From the NCBI RefSeq assembly GCF_905475345.1, contig NC_066591.1, positions 2,464,501 to 2,528,500 of the forward strand: a stretch of DNA of 64,000 bases, in the 5' to 3' direction. Of the stretch, positions 40,078 to 52,012 are shown piece after piece (within the stretch, counting starts at the first letter, position 1; each line of letters starts with the position of its first letter). Below the pieces are notes generated by a model, which saw only the letters and a program-made list of their open reading frames with translations, was not told the DNA's origin and ran no database searches. The stretch is from Vespula vulgaris. Its lineage: Eukaryota > Arthropoda > Insecta > Hymenoptera > Vespidae. Both the position numbers and the translations under genes were made by a program.

Positions 40078-40113
40078 GCGTGTGTGTGCGCGCGCGTACG
40101 TGCATGTGTATGT
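40078..40113. other. 36-bp alternating purine-pyrimidine run (Z-DNA-prone)
   Basis: Every base from 40078 to 40113 alternates purine and pyrimidine: GT units, then about eight bases of CG alternation, then a mixed ACGTGCATGTGTAT stretch. Such runs favour the Z-form under negative supercoiling. It lies about 1.4 kb upstream of the candidate start site of the gene at 42,034. Confidence 0.8.
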
Positions 40114-40562
40114 CCGTTTGTGTGCGTGTAACGCATTGAGCATTCCCTCTTACATACACACGATCTATATACATGTATATCGAAGGTAGAGGTGTGCAGG
40201 GGGTCTCACAAAAGGTGAACCCACTTCGTGGGTCTGCACGGTTGATACGCGTTCGCGGAAAGCGGGAGGCGGCAAAGTACGAAGGTAGAGTAGGGTAGTG
40301 AAGAAGGAAAGAGAGAGAGATAGAGACGAACTGGTCGGAGCAAGGAGGAAAGAACGAAGTGGAAGAGTGTTGAACAGAGATGGAGATATGGATCGTGGTT
40401 CGGCCGTTCTCGGCAATACTCGTGAGTTTCCGTCTCTTGGTGGTGGCCGCGCACCTCCGCCAAGTTTCACGCTGCGTGGAACGAAACTCGTACGCGATCA
40501 GCTCACCGAGCCCGGCTTCCTTACGTATGTGCTCTCTCTCTCCCTTTCTCTCTCACTATCAC

Positions 40563-40604
<42 letters not shown>

Positions 40605-40663
40605 ATTTTCTCGTTTATTTTCTATCTCTTTCTTTCTCTCTTCCTCTCTGTTCCTCCCTTCCT

Positions 40664-40702
<39 letters not shown>

Positions 40703-41490
40703 GTCTCGCTCTCTTTCTCCATCTTTTTCTCACGGTGTGTCCTACGAAGAACGAGACGAGAACGAGAATACGGACGACCGACGACGACCAGTCGTGTCGT
40801 TCTGGATGTGCGCGCGCGTGCCGATCGATCGAAAAATAGCCGGCGAGTGAGAGAGCGAACGAGCAAGCAAGCGAGGAAGCGAGCGAAGGCGGTACTTCGA
40901 CGAGAGCTACTCGTTTCGCAAGGTTCTCGCGAACGTCGTACCGTCGGCTTTAAGAGCTCCAACGGCTCACGAGAGATTCCAAGAGGAAAAGGAAGAAGAA
41001 AGGAAGAAGATGACGAAGGACGGCATCGCGATGGATTATAGTACCCAACGTTCGAGCTGACCGAACGTTGAAAAGTTCGATCGTTCGAGAACGACGCAGA
41101 GTCTTTTCGTCGATCTATCTTCTCTCGTGTTGTCCTCGCGTCGTGTCGTGTCGTGCGCGCGCGCGCACGCCCGACCGTCCACTGACCGTGCCGCGTTCGC
41201 TCCTAGTGTGTGTCGTGTGCTCTGCCTCAAGCCCGTTGATTTGTCGCCGCTTGAGAAAGGTGGGGATAACGGGAGTGGGACAGGCTGTGCGTGCGTGCGA
41301 GAGAGACAAGCCGACGAACAAAGTGGGACGAAGAAAAAAGGCACCACCTAGTGACAGTTCCTTCTTTTTTCTCCCTCTCCTTCTCCCTCTACCTCTACCT
41401 TTTTTCTTTCTTTCTCTCTGATCCTCTCGCACCATATTAGAATACTAATCCTACGACTGAGCGAGCGATCCCTTGTTTTAAGAAGAAAAA
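40114..41490 (+). promoter_or_regulatory. CpG-rich candidate promoter region
   Basis: The 1.4 kb before the gene is clearly richer in GC and CpG than the flanks, especially 40,730-41,330. It includes (TCGTG)3 at 41141-41155 and a CG alternation at about 41154-41167, plus CT repeats at 40565-40603 and 40670-40698. The frames through it (for example 40298-41041) are dominated by the CT repeats and are not called. It may hold a promoter or a non-coding first exon. Confidence 0.35.
40565..40603. repeat. (CT)n microsatellite
   Basis: Pure CT run of about 39 bp inside the candidate promoter region. On the other strand it is GA and thus a possible GAGA-factor site. Confidence 0.9.
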
Positions 41491-41495
41491 CGACA

Positions 41496-41530
41496 TCAGT
41501 GACTATGCTAATTCGTACGGACTTGGACTT
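41496..41530 (+). promoter_or_regulatory. Inr/DPE-like core promoter candidate
   Basis: TCAGT at 41496-41500 matches the arthropod initiator, with the A at 41498 as the putative +1. GGACTT at +28 to +33 (41525-41530) matches five of six positions of the downstream promoter element RGWYVT. GGACTT is itself repeated three times (41519, 41525, 41531). No TATA box was noted just upstream. Chance matches are common, so this is tentative. Confidence 0.2.
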
Positions 41531-41556
41531 GGACTTGGTTGCGATTTGTTTAATTT

Positions 41557-41559
41557 CAG
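41557..41559 (+). other. Possible 3' splice site in the 5' leader
   Basis: A T-rich stretch leads to TTTCAG ending at 41559. If used, an upstream non-coding exon would be joined to leader sequence starting at 41560. It competes with the core-promoter reading at 41496, under which no intron is needed. Confidence 0.3.
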
Positions 41560-41562
41560 CGA

Positions 41563-41808
41563 ATGACAGGACGAATGTGCTTTGCCACGGAGGAGAGAGA
41601 AACCAAGAACGGCGTTACCTTTCGGCCGCAGGAAAATTGGTCTCGTAGGCGGGGCCTAAGGTCGGGGACACGTGACACCGAGGAAACTGTCACGCCGCCC
41701 TTGTCCTCCCCCTCTCCAACCCCAGCCAACTTCTCCTCCTCTTTCGCTTCGTCACCCCCACCATACACACCGTCTCTATCCTACATCGTCGGACTACCGA
41801 AAAGTTAG
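41563..41808 (+). other. Upstream ORF in the 5' leader, 81 codons
   Basis: An ATG just after the possible splice acceptor opens a frame that stops at 41808, 225 bp before the main start. The product would be Thr/Ser/Pro-rich in its second half (many S-P-P and P-T-P steps) with no recognised domain. If the leader is transcribed as proposed, it would reduce initiation at the main ATG. It could also be the end of an alternative coding exon, for which nothing else argues. Confidence 0.3.
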
Positions 41809-42033
41809 GATTTTGGAGGTGTGTTATGCGAAGGAAGTGCCTTTTCTATTTGATCTGTCCTAAAAATGGAGAAACGTTCGTCTCTCGTCGAATCCCATTC
41901 GCGCCTGAAATGTCGTGAAATTTCGGAAGAAAAACGATGACGACGGAGAAACGACGTTTCTTATCGTTGTCCTGGTGGATTTTGATTTTTCGTTTAGAGT
42001 CCCCAGACATGCTTTCTTTTAGATCGTACTTTG

Positions 42034-42766
42034 ATGCACGAATCACGTGGCACGGAAGATCGTTCAACGTTTCAGGTTGGTGAAGAGAACGATGAGATTA
42101 TCGACGAAGGAGTGTCGATCCGACACCTGAGAGAAAGAGAGAACATCGTGGAGAAAATGCAGCAAGCTAGCGTGGGTGGCTGCGAAGGGGATTTGGATCA
42201 GCGGAGGAGTCCGTGTGCAAGGTCTCCGCAGGTGAAGTGCGAGCCGTCGAGCGACAACAGAACTATTAGCAGCGAGCTGCTCGATAACGGCAGAGTGAAA
42301 GTGAAGCTGGAGATGCCGGAGCCTACCGAAGGTTACGAATCTAAGCCCGAATCACGAGGAGATGATTATCATCATCGTCCGGATTTGGACTACGGTTACG
42401 AACGAAAACCCGAAGCTTTTCTCGGAAAATTCGAGAGCTCTGATTATCCCGCTCACTGTCAAGGGATAGGAGGAGGAGGAACAGGAGGAACAGGAACAGG
42501 GACAGGAACAGGAACAGGAGGAGGAGGAGGAGGGACAGGAGGAGTTTATCAACGTCCCGATATAACAAATTCGACTTTCGGTTTTCCTCGCTTTTATGGA
42601 CCACCTACGAGCGCACAACCTCCGCGTTTACCGGATGCTTTCTCGAGTAGACGTATCGACGAGCCTAAACACGAGGATCATCACGATCGAGAACGATCGT
42701 CGCACGATCGACACGCAGCTTATAGGATGGCGGTATCCGCGCTCACAAACGACGGCTACCTTCGTG

Positions 42767-42805
<39 letters not shown>

Positions 42806-43098
42806 GACCTCCTCATCCTCATCATCCTTCTTCACTTCCTTCTCATCATCACCATCATCACCATCAGCAGCAACAACAGCAGCAATGCTTTGACGATTAT
42901 CATCGAGCTAAGGCATCGGCTTATCCATCCTTATCCTATCCACCCTTCAGACCGTCGTCCGTGCCGCAACGTGCTCCTTACGGTCCTAATCATCAGAACA
43001 ATAGCATCTACAGGACCACCGGACAATATCAAAACAGGCAACAACGAAAGTGGAGCAACGCGACGGCTTCTCTTCGTGGGTTGCAACCATCGATACCT
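42034..43098 (+). CDS. First coding exon of an unidentified transcription-regulator-like protein (355 residues)
   Basis: This exon encodes the amino-terminal 355 residues of a protein whose family I do not recognise. The frame is closed upstream by TAG at 41995 and ATG 42034 is the first in-frame ATG. Met42 (42157) is an alternative start, and TTTCAG at 42070-42075 could be an acceptor giving a phase-0 exon from 42076. Visible features are VKCE at residues 67-70 and VKLE at 90-93 (both SUMO consensus psi-K-x-E), a Gly/Thr tract at 144-170, 12 His at 246-257, 7 His plus 7 Gln at 271-284, and a Pro/Tyr/Asn/Gln-rich tail. Poly-His and poly-Gln with SUMO motifs are typical of the disordered activation or repression regions of developmental transcription factors; that role is inference, since no DNA-binding domain is present. 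The exon ends CCT|GTGAGT in phase 0. The His run uses only CAT codons. Confidence 0.8.
42463..42543 (+). repeat. Coding GGA/ACA repeat (Gly/Thr tract)
   Basis: In-frame GGA and ACA codons encode residues 144-170, a flexible Gly/Thr linker. The near-uniform codon choice shows it grew by replication slippage. Confidence 0.9.
42769..42804 (+). repeat. Coding (CAT)12 repeat (poly-His)
   Basis: Twelve consecutive identical CAT codons encode residues 246-257. Pure codon runs of this kind are usually length-variable between individuals. Confidence 0.95.
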
Positions 43099-44891
43099 GT
43101 GAGTTATCCTCTCCTACCTTTACGCTTAATCTTTTTCGAGAGATTCTAACTTTCATTCTTTCTTTTTCATTTTCTCTTATTAAAAAATATCTAACGTAAA
43201 CGTTTCGACTGATTACTGAAGAAAAAGAAGGATAAAGAAAGAAAAAGAAAAAAAGAAAGCAAAATGGATACGAACTCGACCGCAGGAATCGAAGTTACGA
43301 TTAAAACGGGACAAAACGAAACAAAAAAGAAAGAACAAAAAGAGAAAAAAGAAAAAACAATATGTATTTCCTTAGAAATTGGATTGTCCCTCGTAATTCG
43401 ATGGGATTCAACCGATGAACCGGTTCGTTTTATATTAGATGAGATCCAATCTACTTGGATCACTCCTTCAATCGAAAAAAAGTGGGCGATCGAAAGTCGT
43501 GAGGAGTTAAAGCGCTCGTTTTCGCTTATTATCCATTATACTTCGGCGACGTAACTCGAGCATTTTCGCACAGGGCCGCCGTGCCGATACGGAAGTGAAA
43601 CTCGCCGTTCGTAAAAGCGAGCAGTGTATCGTGTTCATTAATCTTATTAATTCAGCTCACGCTAATCAATGGTTTAGAGTAGAGAGAATAACGTTTTGAC
43701 GGACAGCGCGTTGCACCTTCCTTTTTCTCTCCTTCTCTCTCTCTCTCTCTCTTTCTCTCTCCCCTTTGTTTTTCGAAGTTTTTTTATTCCTACAGTTTTT
43801 TCTTTTTATTTTTCTCCTCTTTTCCAAATTACCTATCGTAAAATAAAGAGAAGAAAGAAACAGAGGGAAAGAGAAAGACAGAGAGAGAGAGAGAGAAGGG
43901 GGAGGGGAGGAGAGAGGAGTGAGAGAGACGAGAAATATAGAGTAAGGAGGATCATGCCCGAAGGGTATAGGTATACCTACGCGTTGGTATTAAATGAAAT
44001 CGAATGAAACCGTTCCTATGACCGTCCGCTCAAAAATTACGACACGCTGGACGAAATTACGGTGATTACGCGGATCGTGCGTCGGTTTCGGCCCTCCGGG
44101 AAGGACCCGGCACCTTGACGAAGGGAAGGCTAAAGAGATATGTGTGTAGACCTTGTCGATACCACCGGCATCGGATTATCGATGGAACGAGATCGATGGC
44201 TTCTTTAGCGGTCACTCCAGTTCTCTTGAATTTACGAGCTTCTCTTGCGTCGTACGACGCTCGTCTTTCCTCGATGTTGTGGACTTCTCTTACTTCTGAT
44301 ACTAATATTCGATAAAATTTCAATCAAGATACTTACCCGTTAGATAAACGCTTTTAACGATTTATGATATATTCGATTATTCTTTTTTTTTCAGAATTGA
44401 TGAACGACGATGAAATACGTAATCAGTTTGAATAAATATCGTATTTATTACGAGAAATAGGTATCTTCTAACAGATAAGATTTACAACTTACGGCATCTT
44501 TTATATACATATATACACACATATATATATATACACACAGACACACATGTGTATCAATCTACTTAGAAATTGTACTGTAAGCACAAATACGCTATAACTA
44601 TAGTTACATATCTCGATTGGTTGAACGTGAAGATCGGCAAAATAAAAGGGGGAATAGCACGTTCCACTTTCCGTTTTAACGACGAAGGATATACGAGCTA
44701 TCCGATGGGCTCTTTCTTTACGTTCGATTCTCGATCTCTGGGCGGATTCTACTCCAAAAGAAGTAGACTCTTCTAGGTAGTAGGTGTTAGAAGCGAGTCT
44801 TTCGAATCGCGCGGGAGCCATCGATGTTCTCCAAGTGTTTGGAATGTATGTATCGTTGAGAAGTAAAGAGAAGAAGAAAGACAGACAGACG

Positions 44892-44933
<42 letters not shown>

Positions 44934-46170
44934 TAAAGAGAGACAGAAATAGTATACTAGAGAAGTCCGTGTATACTCTCATCTGCATAGTGTTTCCTCT
45001 CTTTAACGATCGTTCATCTTCCATCCTCGGACGTACGCACCTGTATCGAGATAACACTTAGCAAGTAACGTATATCCAGAACGAATAAGGGCATTGAATC
45101 GAAGCCGATCCCTTTGGGCCTCCTTTCCTTCGATTCCTACTCTATCTCTCTTTCCTTTTCGTTTGTCGCCGATGTATAACCAAGAGTATCGATTCGCGTT
45201 ACCACGAAGGCGCGAAGGAGTCTATAAATTTCTATTGCCTTCGGCAAAAATGGCACACCTGTGCTTATTTAGATAGGCGCAGTCTCCCGAACTCCAGATG
45301 GGATCGTTTCTATCCAGGATTTTGTATCAATGTCTTTTCTACTACTATTTATTCAGTAAACGAATAGTTCCTATCGTATGGATTTGATAATAATATCTAT
45401 TGGATCATTTGTTTCGGATTAATAATCTTTTTTTCTTTATAGGTATATACTTTATTACGCAACGAAGTAATATATATATATATAATATATCGTAGATTCT
45501 CGCTAAGAAGACATTGTAATTTTTATCTCGAAATTAATTACATAAATATAGGCATATTTCCTTTGTTTCTCGATCCTTTTTCTTTTCCTTTTCTCTTTTC
45601 TTTTGTAATTCCATCCTTAACGATGTATACGTTCAGTTTATAATAGATCAGCTTTTAGTTTTTTACTAAAAGTAAAACCTGTCATCTATATGGTATATTA
45701 AGTATAAAAACCGTGGCGATTTACAAATACCAGAGTCGTTGGAAAGAGAAAAGAAAGGAGGAAAGGTAAAAGGGGTGGTTGGAAATGGTGGAAGGGGTGG
45801 TTCCGCTCGCCAGATGCGTGTATTAGCCGACCGATGCGTTTTTCTACCTGAAGGGCGTTCGATCGAGTGGCAGGCAGACCTACGGCAGCACATGGCACCG
45901 CTATGGGGCCAGTTTCGAGGGGCATGCCAGGCCCCGTACGATTCGATTCGTCTCGTAGCCACAGTGCCGAGAAAATGAGAACGGTCTGAGAATGGCCTTG
46001 CTATCCTCGCCACGCTTTTCATCGTATACAAACACGACTTACAAAATAAGTAGATAGGTACTATCCGTGTTTTTTTTTTCTTTTTTTCTTCCCCTTAACT
46101 ATGAGAGTATCTACCGTGTTTCAGATCATCGTGCAAATGAAAATTTGGTATTGTTGATGGGATGTTATAA

Positions 46171-46213
46171 TGACGACGATGACGACGACGACAGACGATG
46201 ATGATGATGATGG
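46171..46213. repeat. Compound (GAC)n/(GAT)n repeat
   Basis: About 43 bp starting with GAC units, mixed with GAT, and ending in pure GAT. It has the same composition and order as the longer tract at 58755. Confidence 0.9.
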
Positions 46214-48660
46214 TTAAACAATATCCTTGTCTTTCAATTTGAGATAGATGAGAACTTAATTAGATGCGTTAGAATGGAATCTGTATTTTCTAATGAAACA
46301 AATCAAATGTTGGTTAGATCTGTATGTAATAATGAATGATAGAATATTTATCAAAAGAGTTTATCAGAAATTTATATAAATCGACTGTACGTATTCACTG
46401 TATCCTGGGAATTATTTCAGATATGATCTTTTCCCTATATCGATTTGCATTCAATTTTCCCTTTCACAAACTCGTCAAACTCTCCATTTACAGAAATGAT
46501 AGTCCGTAGGGCAGAGATTTTGCGGGCTCTGGTGTATTATAAAAAGAGTGTTTTATTAGCGTGAAAAGCAGGGAATTTCAATGACACGCGACGATCGCTA
46601 GGTAGAAACGTAGGAACGATGTGCAATGTAACACTTGTGGCTTTTATAATACCCTACCGTATGTATATACATACGTATACAGAGACGTGTATACCTACCT
46701 ACGAGTTGACTCTCGATATCGCGCGTAATCACGAGCAGTCCTCTCTCTCTCTCTATCCTTTCTCTCTCTCTGTGTCACTTTGTGGCACATGAATTATTAA
46801 TGGCGCGCGTTTATTCACATCACGCTTTGCCGCCGACCGTCCCCAGGTTTTCCTCTGGATCGCTGTCCGCGATGCCAAACGTACGCTTTTTTTTATATTT
46901 CAACTCTTGGCTATTCGACAGCCGATCGACGATCGCTTTATCGTCATCGAGCAGAGAGTAAAGAGAAAATGATGCTTTCATCGTTTGCATTCGAAATGGT
47001 GAGAAAAGGGAGATGACTAGAATCCTTTATTTATTTTATCTTTTTAACAAATTCTCAGATATAATAATCTCGATAATTTGTATTTCCTGACATTTAATAG
47101 TTCGATTACATACTTAGATACCGTCTCTATTATATTCCATTAGATATTAGATGTTTGGTAAAAATCCAAAAATAGACTGCCAAGCGTGTTATATTTATTG
47201 GAAATCGGGTGCTAGCTAAATGATCAGAGTCTGTAATATTTTACATCCGCTTTGTTGAGAATAAAATTTCTCTTTATTTTCTAATTTTATGCATTTTTCC
47301 CTTATACGCGCCCGAGTATGTGAAACAAGAAAAATAAAAAGATCTCGCAGTTTACTGAATTTTTTATCACTCATACAAAATTCAGATATACTCAAAATGT
47401 AATCGTTCGAACGTAAAAAAAAAAAAAAAATAATGTCGATAATGTCGATCGGGTAACTTTTCAAGAAATCATTTAACGCGTCGAAACAATTTCATTCTTT
47501 CTTCTGTGCAACGTAGATAATTCGATGTGGCGAACGGAAGAAAGCCCAAAAGAGAGGGAAGAAAAAAGGAAAAAAAGAAGAGAAAAAAGAAAAGAGAATT
47601 GGAAGGCCGCAGCCCTCAGGATGTTATTAAAGGACAGGACGTCAGTCGCCGACGTGCTCACGACAGGGCGCGCGTGCGCGACTAAACCGCAGTCCCGAAG
47701 CCGCACGCTAATTATTTATTCTTCGTTATGCCCTCCTTCTGACGTGGCGTGACGATTCCCTCTCTACGCGTCCTCTCGTCGAGTCCTTTCAACGGTCTTT
47801 TCTTTCGGGGATATCCTATAACCTCGACGTGATTCCTTAACAAAAATGTCTTCTCCCTAATCTTTCTGCAGATATTTTTTTCCGTCGTTTTTATTTTATT
47901 TTATTTTTTTCTTTCTTTTCTCTATAAAAAAATTACAACTTATATACAATTATTACAACTTAATACAAGTGATTCAAGTGGATGAATAATGAATTGTGAG
48001 CAGATTAATTTTGTCGAAAGGAACAACAAATTGCAAGAGGATATTTGTAATTATCTATTAATGAAAAGAAAAAAAGAAAGAAACATTTGGCATAGGTAAA
48101 ATGTCTATTTGAAATTATAAGAATTATTGAAATTATAAGAAAAATGAAAATAATATTTTCAATGATCAAAGTAATAATTCTAAAGTGATTTGGTTAATTT
48201 TGAATGAAAGAAAAATCGTTCTTAAGGATCTAAGCGAAAAGACTTATTACCTCGTGAAATGAAACGTTGCTACGGCGGTATTGCGTAGCTGAGAAAAGAG
48301 AAGGTTCCTTTGACATTACTGTGCTATAAATCGCCATTACATTGTAACTCATAATCGTGTCCCCTGAAGGCACAACGTCGTTTTAAAACATTCCTCTTAC
48401 GTTCGGCGCCGGTAATAAACGGTTACAAGACTTTTCTCATGTTTCCTTTCACGAATTACCTTTTAAGCGTCTTCTCAACCTAAACGAACGTAACGATGTC
48501 CCTTATTCGATCACTACATTTATGTAATATTTTGATATTTATTATTTACGTATTAAATAACTTGCGATGAAGTTGCAGCTCCCATTCGAAGAGTCAACTT
48601 TATTTCGATCGAAGAGAAATTCCAACCCCAGGCAAAATTTTCAATCTCGACTATGTCCAG

Positions 48661-48662
<2 letters not shown>

Positions 48663-48704
<42 letters not shown>
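48663..48704. repeat. (AT)n microsatellite
   Basis: Pure AT run of about 42 bp ending in GTACGTATGTATGTATT. Confidence 0.95.
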
Positions 48705-48708
<4 letters not shown>

Positions 48709-49185
48709 GTATGTATGTATTTTTTTCATCGAACACAATGGAAACGCGGAGAAACCTCGCGGAGAACGACCGTTTCGAAAGTCGATAATTTCGTAGAAAC
48801 TCTTTAATCGTAGAAATCGAGTAAATATACTTCCTTACGTTTACTCGTTAAAAATGGAAGAAGAAAAAAAAAAGAAAAAGAAAAAAGTTCGTTGTGTAAA
48901 CCTGTGCGTATATATGCACAAATATAAAAACCCAAACTAAAATGGAGTTTGGTCTGAATAAATCTAAATAAAATGTAAATGATTATTGAACTAAATGTAT
49001 ATAACTAAACTAAACGTAACAAATCACTTAGGTAGCCCATAGAAAGTGGAATAACCGATTGAGAGACAAGAGATAAAAGTCGTAAAGCACATCGACGTTA
49101 AAACCGTCTGAAGACGCAACGATGTTATTTATTGCACTATTCCCATTATTTACAATGACAAAGGCACGCTCGTTTCGCTCGTAAG

Positions 49186-49191
<6 letters not shown>

Positions 49192-49217
<26 letters not shown>
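49192..49217. repeat. (GA)n microsatellite
   Basis: Pure GA run of about 26 bp, continuing in interrupted form to about 49229. Confidence 0.9.
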
Positions 49218-49219
<2 letters not shown>

Positions 49220-49508
49220 TGAGAGAGAGGCGTCATTAAGTTATCGAGCGTTCTTAATCGAGTTACTTCGACGTTCGCTAACATAAGGCTTCCCATAAAT
49301 TCGCGAGGCTTGCGAGCTTAGGTACGTTTAATTAGTCGAACAAAGCGACATGAGTGTGTGTTAGTAGGTACACGGCCAGAAACCTGCGTTTATTTTCCCG
49401 TGTTGGATAAAGCGCATTTATCGGAATGTGCTTATGCTCTTCCGCTTCGTGCCTCGTGCCCTTTATATAGTCCTATAAGGACCGTACTTTTAGAGTATGG
49501 TTCGATTC

Positions 49509-49513
49509 TCTTA

Positions 49514-49552
<39 letters not shown>

Positions 49553-49553
49553 T
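49509..49553. repeat. Compound (CT)n(CA)n repeat
   Basis: CT units change directly into CA units. Confidence 0.9.
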
Positions 49554-51591
49554 TTTTCTTTCTATCCGTTCATTCGTATCTACGGTACCCTGGTCAAACA
49601 CGACCCATCGATTCTTTATGGCGCCATTAAACGTACGCGGAGTCATAGTCGCATAGTAAACATTATTATAATCCGAGCGTGGTGTTCCATGGCCGTGCCG
49701 ATTACGCCACAAAGGGCACGGACCGAGCTCTTTACGAGCGCCGACACCTACCAACCGATCGACGTGCACGAAGCGAGAGCAGAAAGAAGATAAGGAGGAG
49801 AAAGAAGAAGAAGAAGAAGAAGAAAGAGAAGAAGAAGAAGAAGAGGCGTACTCGCGTCGATATTCCAAGCACGGATATTAAAGTAATTGATGCCTCCATA
49901 AAACGATGCGCGGAAAGTCGACTTCTCGATGTCCCTGAGACCGTTTGACCGTAGTAAGCACGTATTCCTGTAATTTCCTTTGCTCTCTCTCTCTATCTCT
50001 CTGTCTGTCTCTCTCTCTCTCTCTGTTTTTTTTTGTTTCTTTCCTCCCCCTTCTTTTCTCTTTTTTTTTCTTTCTACACCTGTTACGGTATCACGTTTTG
50101 GAAGTCGTCCGAACAAGCGTACACCGTAATTTAAAAATTCACCACAGATCCACTCTTAAACGCTTGGTCCTCTTCCTTCGTTTTCCTAAGATACTCACGA
50201 AGATTTATCGTTGGCTATTATCAGACATAAATCATCTTTCCCTTAAGACTTTTCAATACCGTCTTCAAACGGACAATCATATCTACATAGTATGTACATA
50301 GATTGTATACGAGATATAAGATAAATTATGATAGAAGAAGAGAAAAAGAGCTGATTTTATTGAGGAAAAATGTCAAAGAAAAGAAAGATAAAAATTTACG
50401 AGGAAATACGAATTCCGGAAATTGAACGAGACAAACGAAAGTAAGTGAATAATTAAAACCATATAATAAAATATTTCATTGCTTTAGTTTTACTGAATTT
50501 TCTTTGCAAGCAGCATTGTATCATCGCTTTATTCTCTAACATACATTTTAATCTTACAACTTGGTAAAAGGATAACGGAAAGGAAAATAAGAGAGTGAGA
50601 GAGATAGAGGGCAACAAAAATAAAAAACAAAGAAAAAGAAAGAGAAAAGGAAAGAAAAGAATCAAAGAAAGAAGAAGATCGTTCAGCGGAAGGTAGAAAA
50701 ATATTTATGAGAAAAGCATCCTTTCTCATAATATCCCTGTTATACCTTTCGGGCTCGCGTACTTACGAGCACGGTCTAAAGCCGCGGGAAGAAGAACTAA
50801 AAAGGGAAGGCGCCGAGGTCTAATACGATCTCACGATAGACGGCATCGCTCGCGCCGTAAAACTCGCTTTTACACCATGGAGGCAGGCGTGCAGTCGTCG
50901 CCCACGCGATCCACCCGGTCTTTAAATCGTTCGAGTACCTACATCCTCTGTGTTCTGTTGCGAACCGGGGACACAGTGTCTTGCTGCCCGAGTTATATTA
51001 ACAGCTTTGACTGTGACCTTCGACGATGAAAGAAGAAAATGTGATTTCTCAAATACAATGAAACGGACTTGTATATTTTCTCTTGTTTTTTTTCTTTTCT
51101 TTTTTCATTCGATTAGTAATGGCGTTTCAGTGAATCACTAAACGAAAAATTAACGAAATAACAAACGCCCTCTGTATCGTATTTAAAAGACACCTTATTC
51201 TTTCTTTTTTTTTTTGTAATTCATCTCTACGAATGAGAAATATTAATCTCCGAATTTTTTCCAAGCGCGAACTTCCTCTCCCTATCTTTTCGAGCTTGTA
51301 CATATCGCTTCGAAGGAGGAACGAATTAGAAAGAAAAAGAGAGAATATTAAAAGAAAAATTTGAAGGAAGAAGAAAAAATAAACAGCAAGAAGAAAGTAA
51401 GAAATAAGAAAGGGAAGGTGAGTTTGGTATAGGTGCGAGCAGGCGATCATTCTCGATGGACAGAAAATAATTACGTCGAACGGTCGGCTCTTTGGCTTAG
51501 GTCGATCGTAAGGACTTGAAAAGGGAATGGCTGAACTCGAGCTTTGGGATCCAAGTGATCGTCAGAGAAAGAGAGAGAGATAGAGAGAGAC

Positions 51592-51624
<33 letters not shown>

Positions 51625-51983
51625 CGAAGAGAGGAATAGGGATGCTGCATGGAAAGGGCACATGGAAGGAACAGCGTGTAACGATGTATCAAGCTGTTGC
51701 GCCCCTGGCGTGTCCGGCAATGGTGGCGTGGATCGTCGCTTTGAACTGGACCGTGCCGCTTCGGCTTTGCATCATGCCTTTACACGCTCCCAATGCCCAA
51801 ACGAGGAACGATAATGCCTCTCGCTCTCGTCCTGTTCCCGCGCATAGACACTATTAATTTCGTATCCCTTCCTTCGCGGACTATGGACCACTGGCTCGAT
51901 ATGCCGACCGATATGCCGATTTCTTACTACCGATTATTGACTCGTCGTGTTTCTTCTACTCGGCTTTTCATTCGATGAATGCA

Positions 51984-52012
51984 TGTACTGTGTAATACTG
52001 TACTGTACTGTA
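51984..52012. repeat. Degenerate (TACTG)n pentanucleotide repeat
   Basis: Four to five TACTG units, the last three perfect, with related ACTGT pieces continuing to about 52060. Confidence 0.75.

Noticed and set aside
40298..41041. 247-codon open frame on the + strand
   Set aside because: A large part is poly Leu-Ser from CT repeats and the rest is Arg-rich from CpG-rich DNA. It is more likely promoter or leader sequence.
42471..42618. Minus-strand open frames opposite the coding exon
   Set aside because: They are shadows of the Gly/Thr and His codon repeats of the called exon.
51641..51857. Hydrophobic + strand frame in the large intron, possible hidden exon
   Set aside because: No good acceptor at the edge of the non-repeat part and it ends in a stop. 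Left as unexplained GC-richer DNA.
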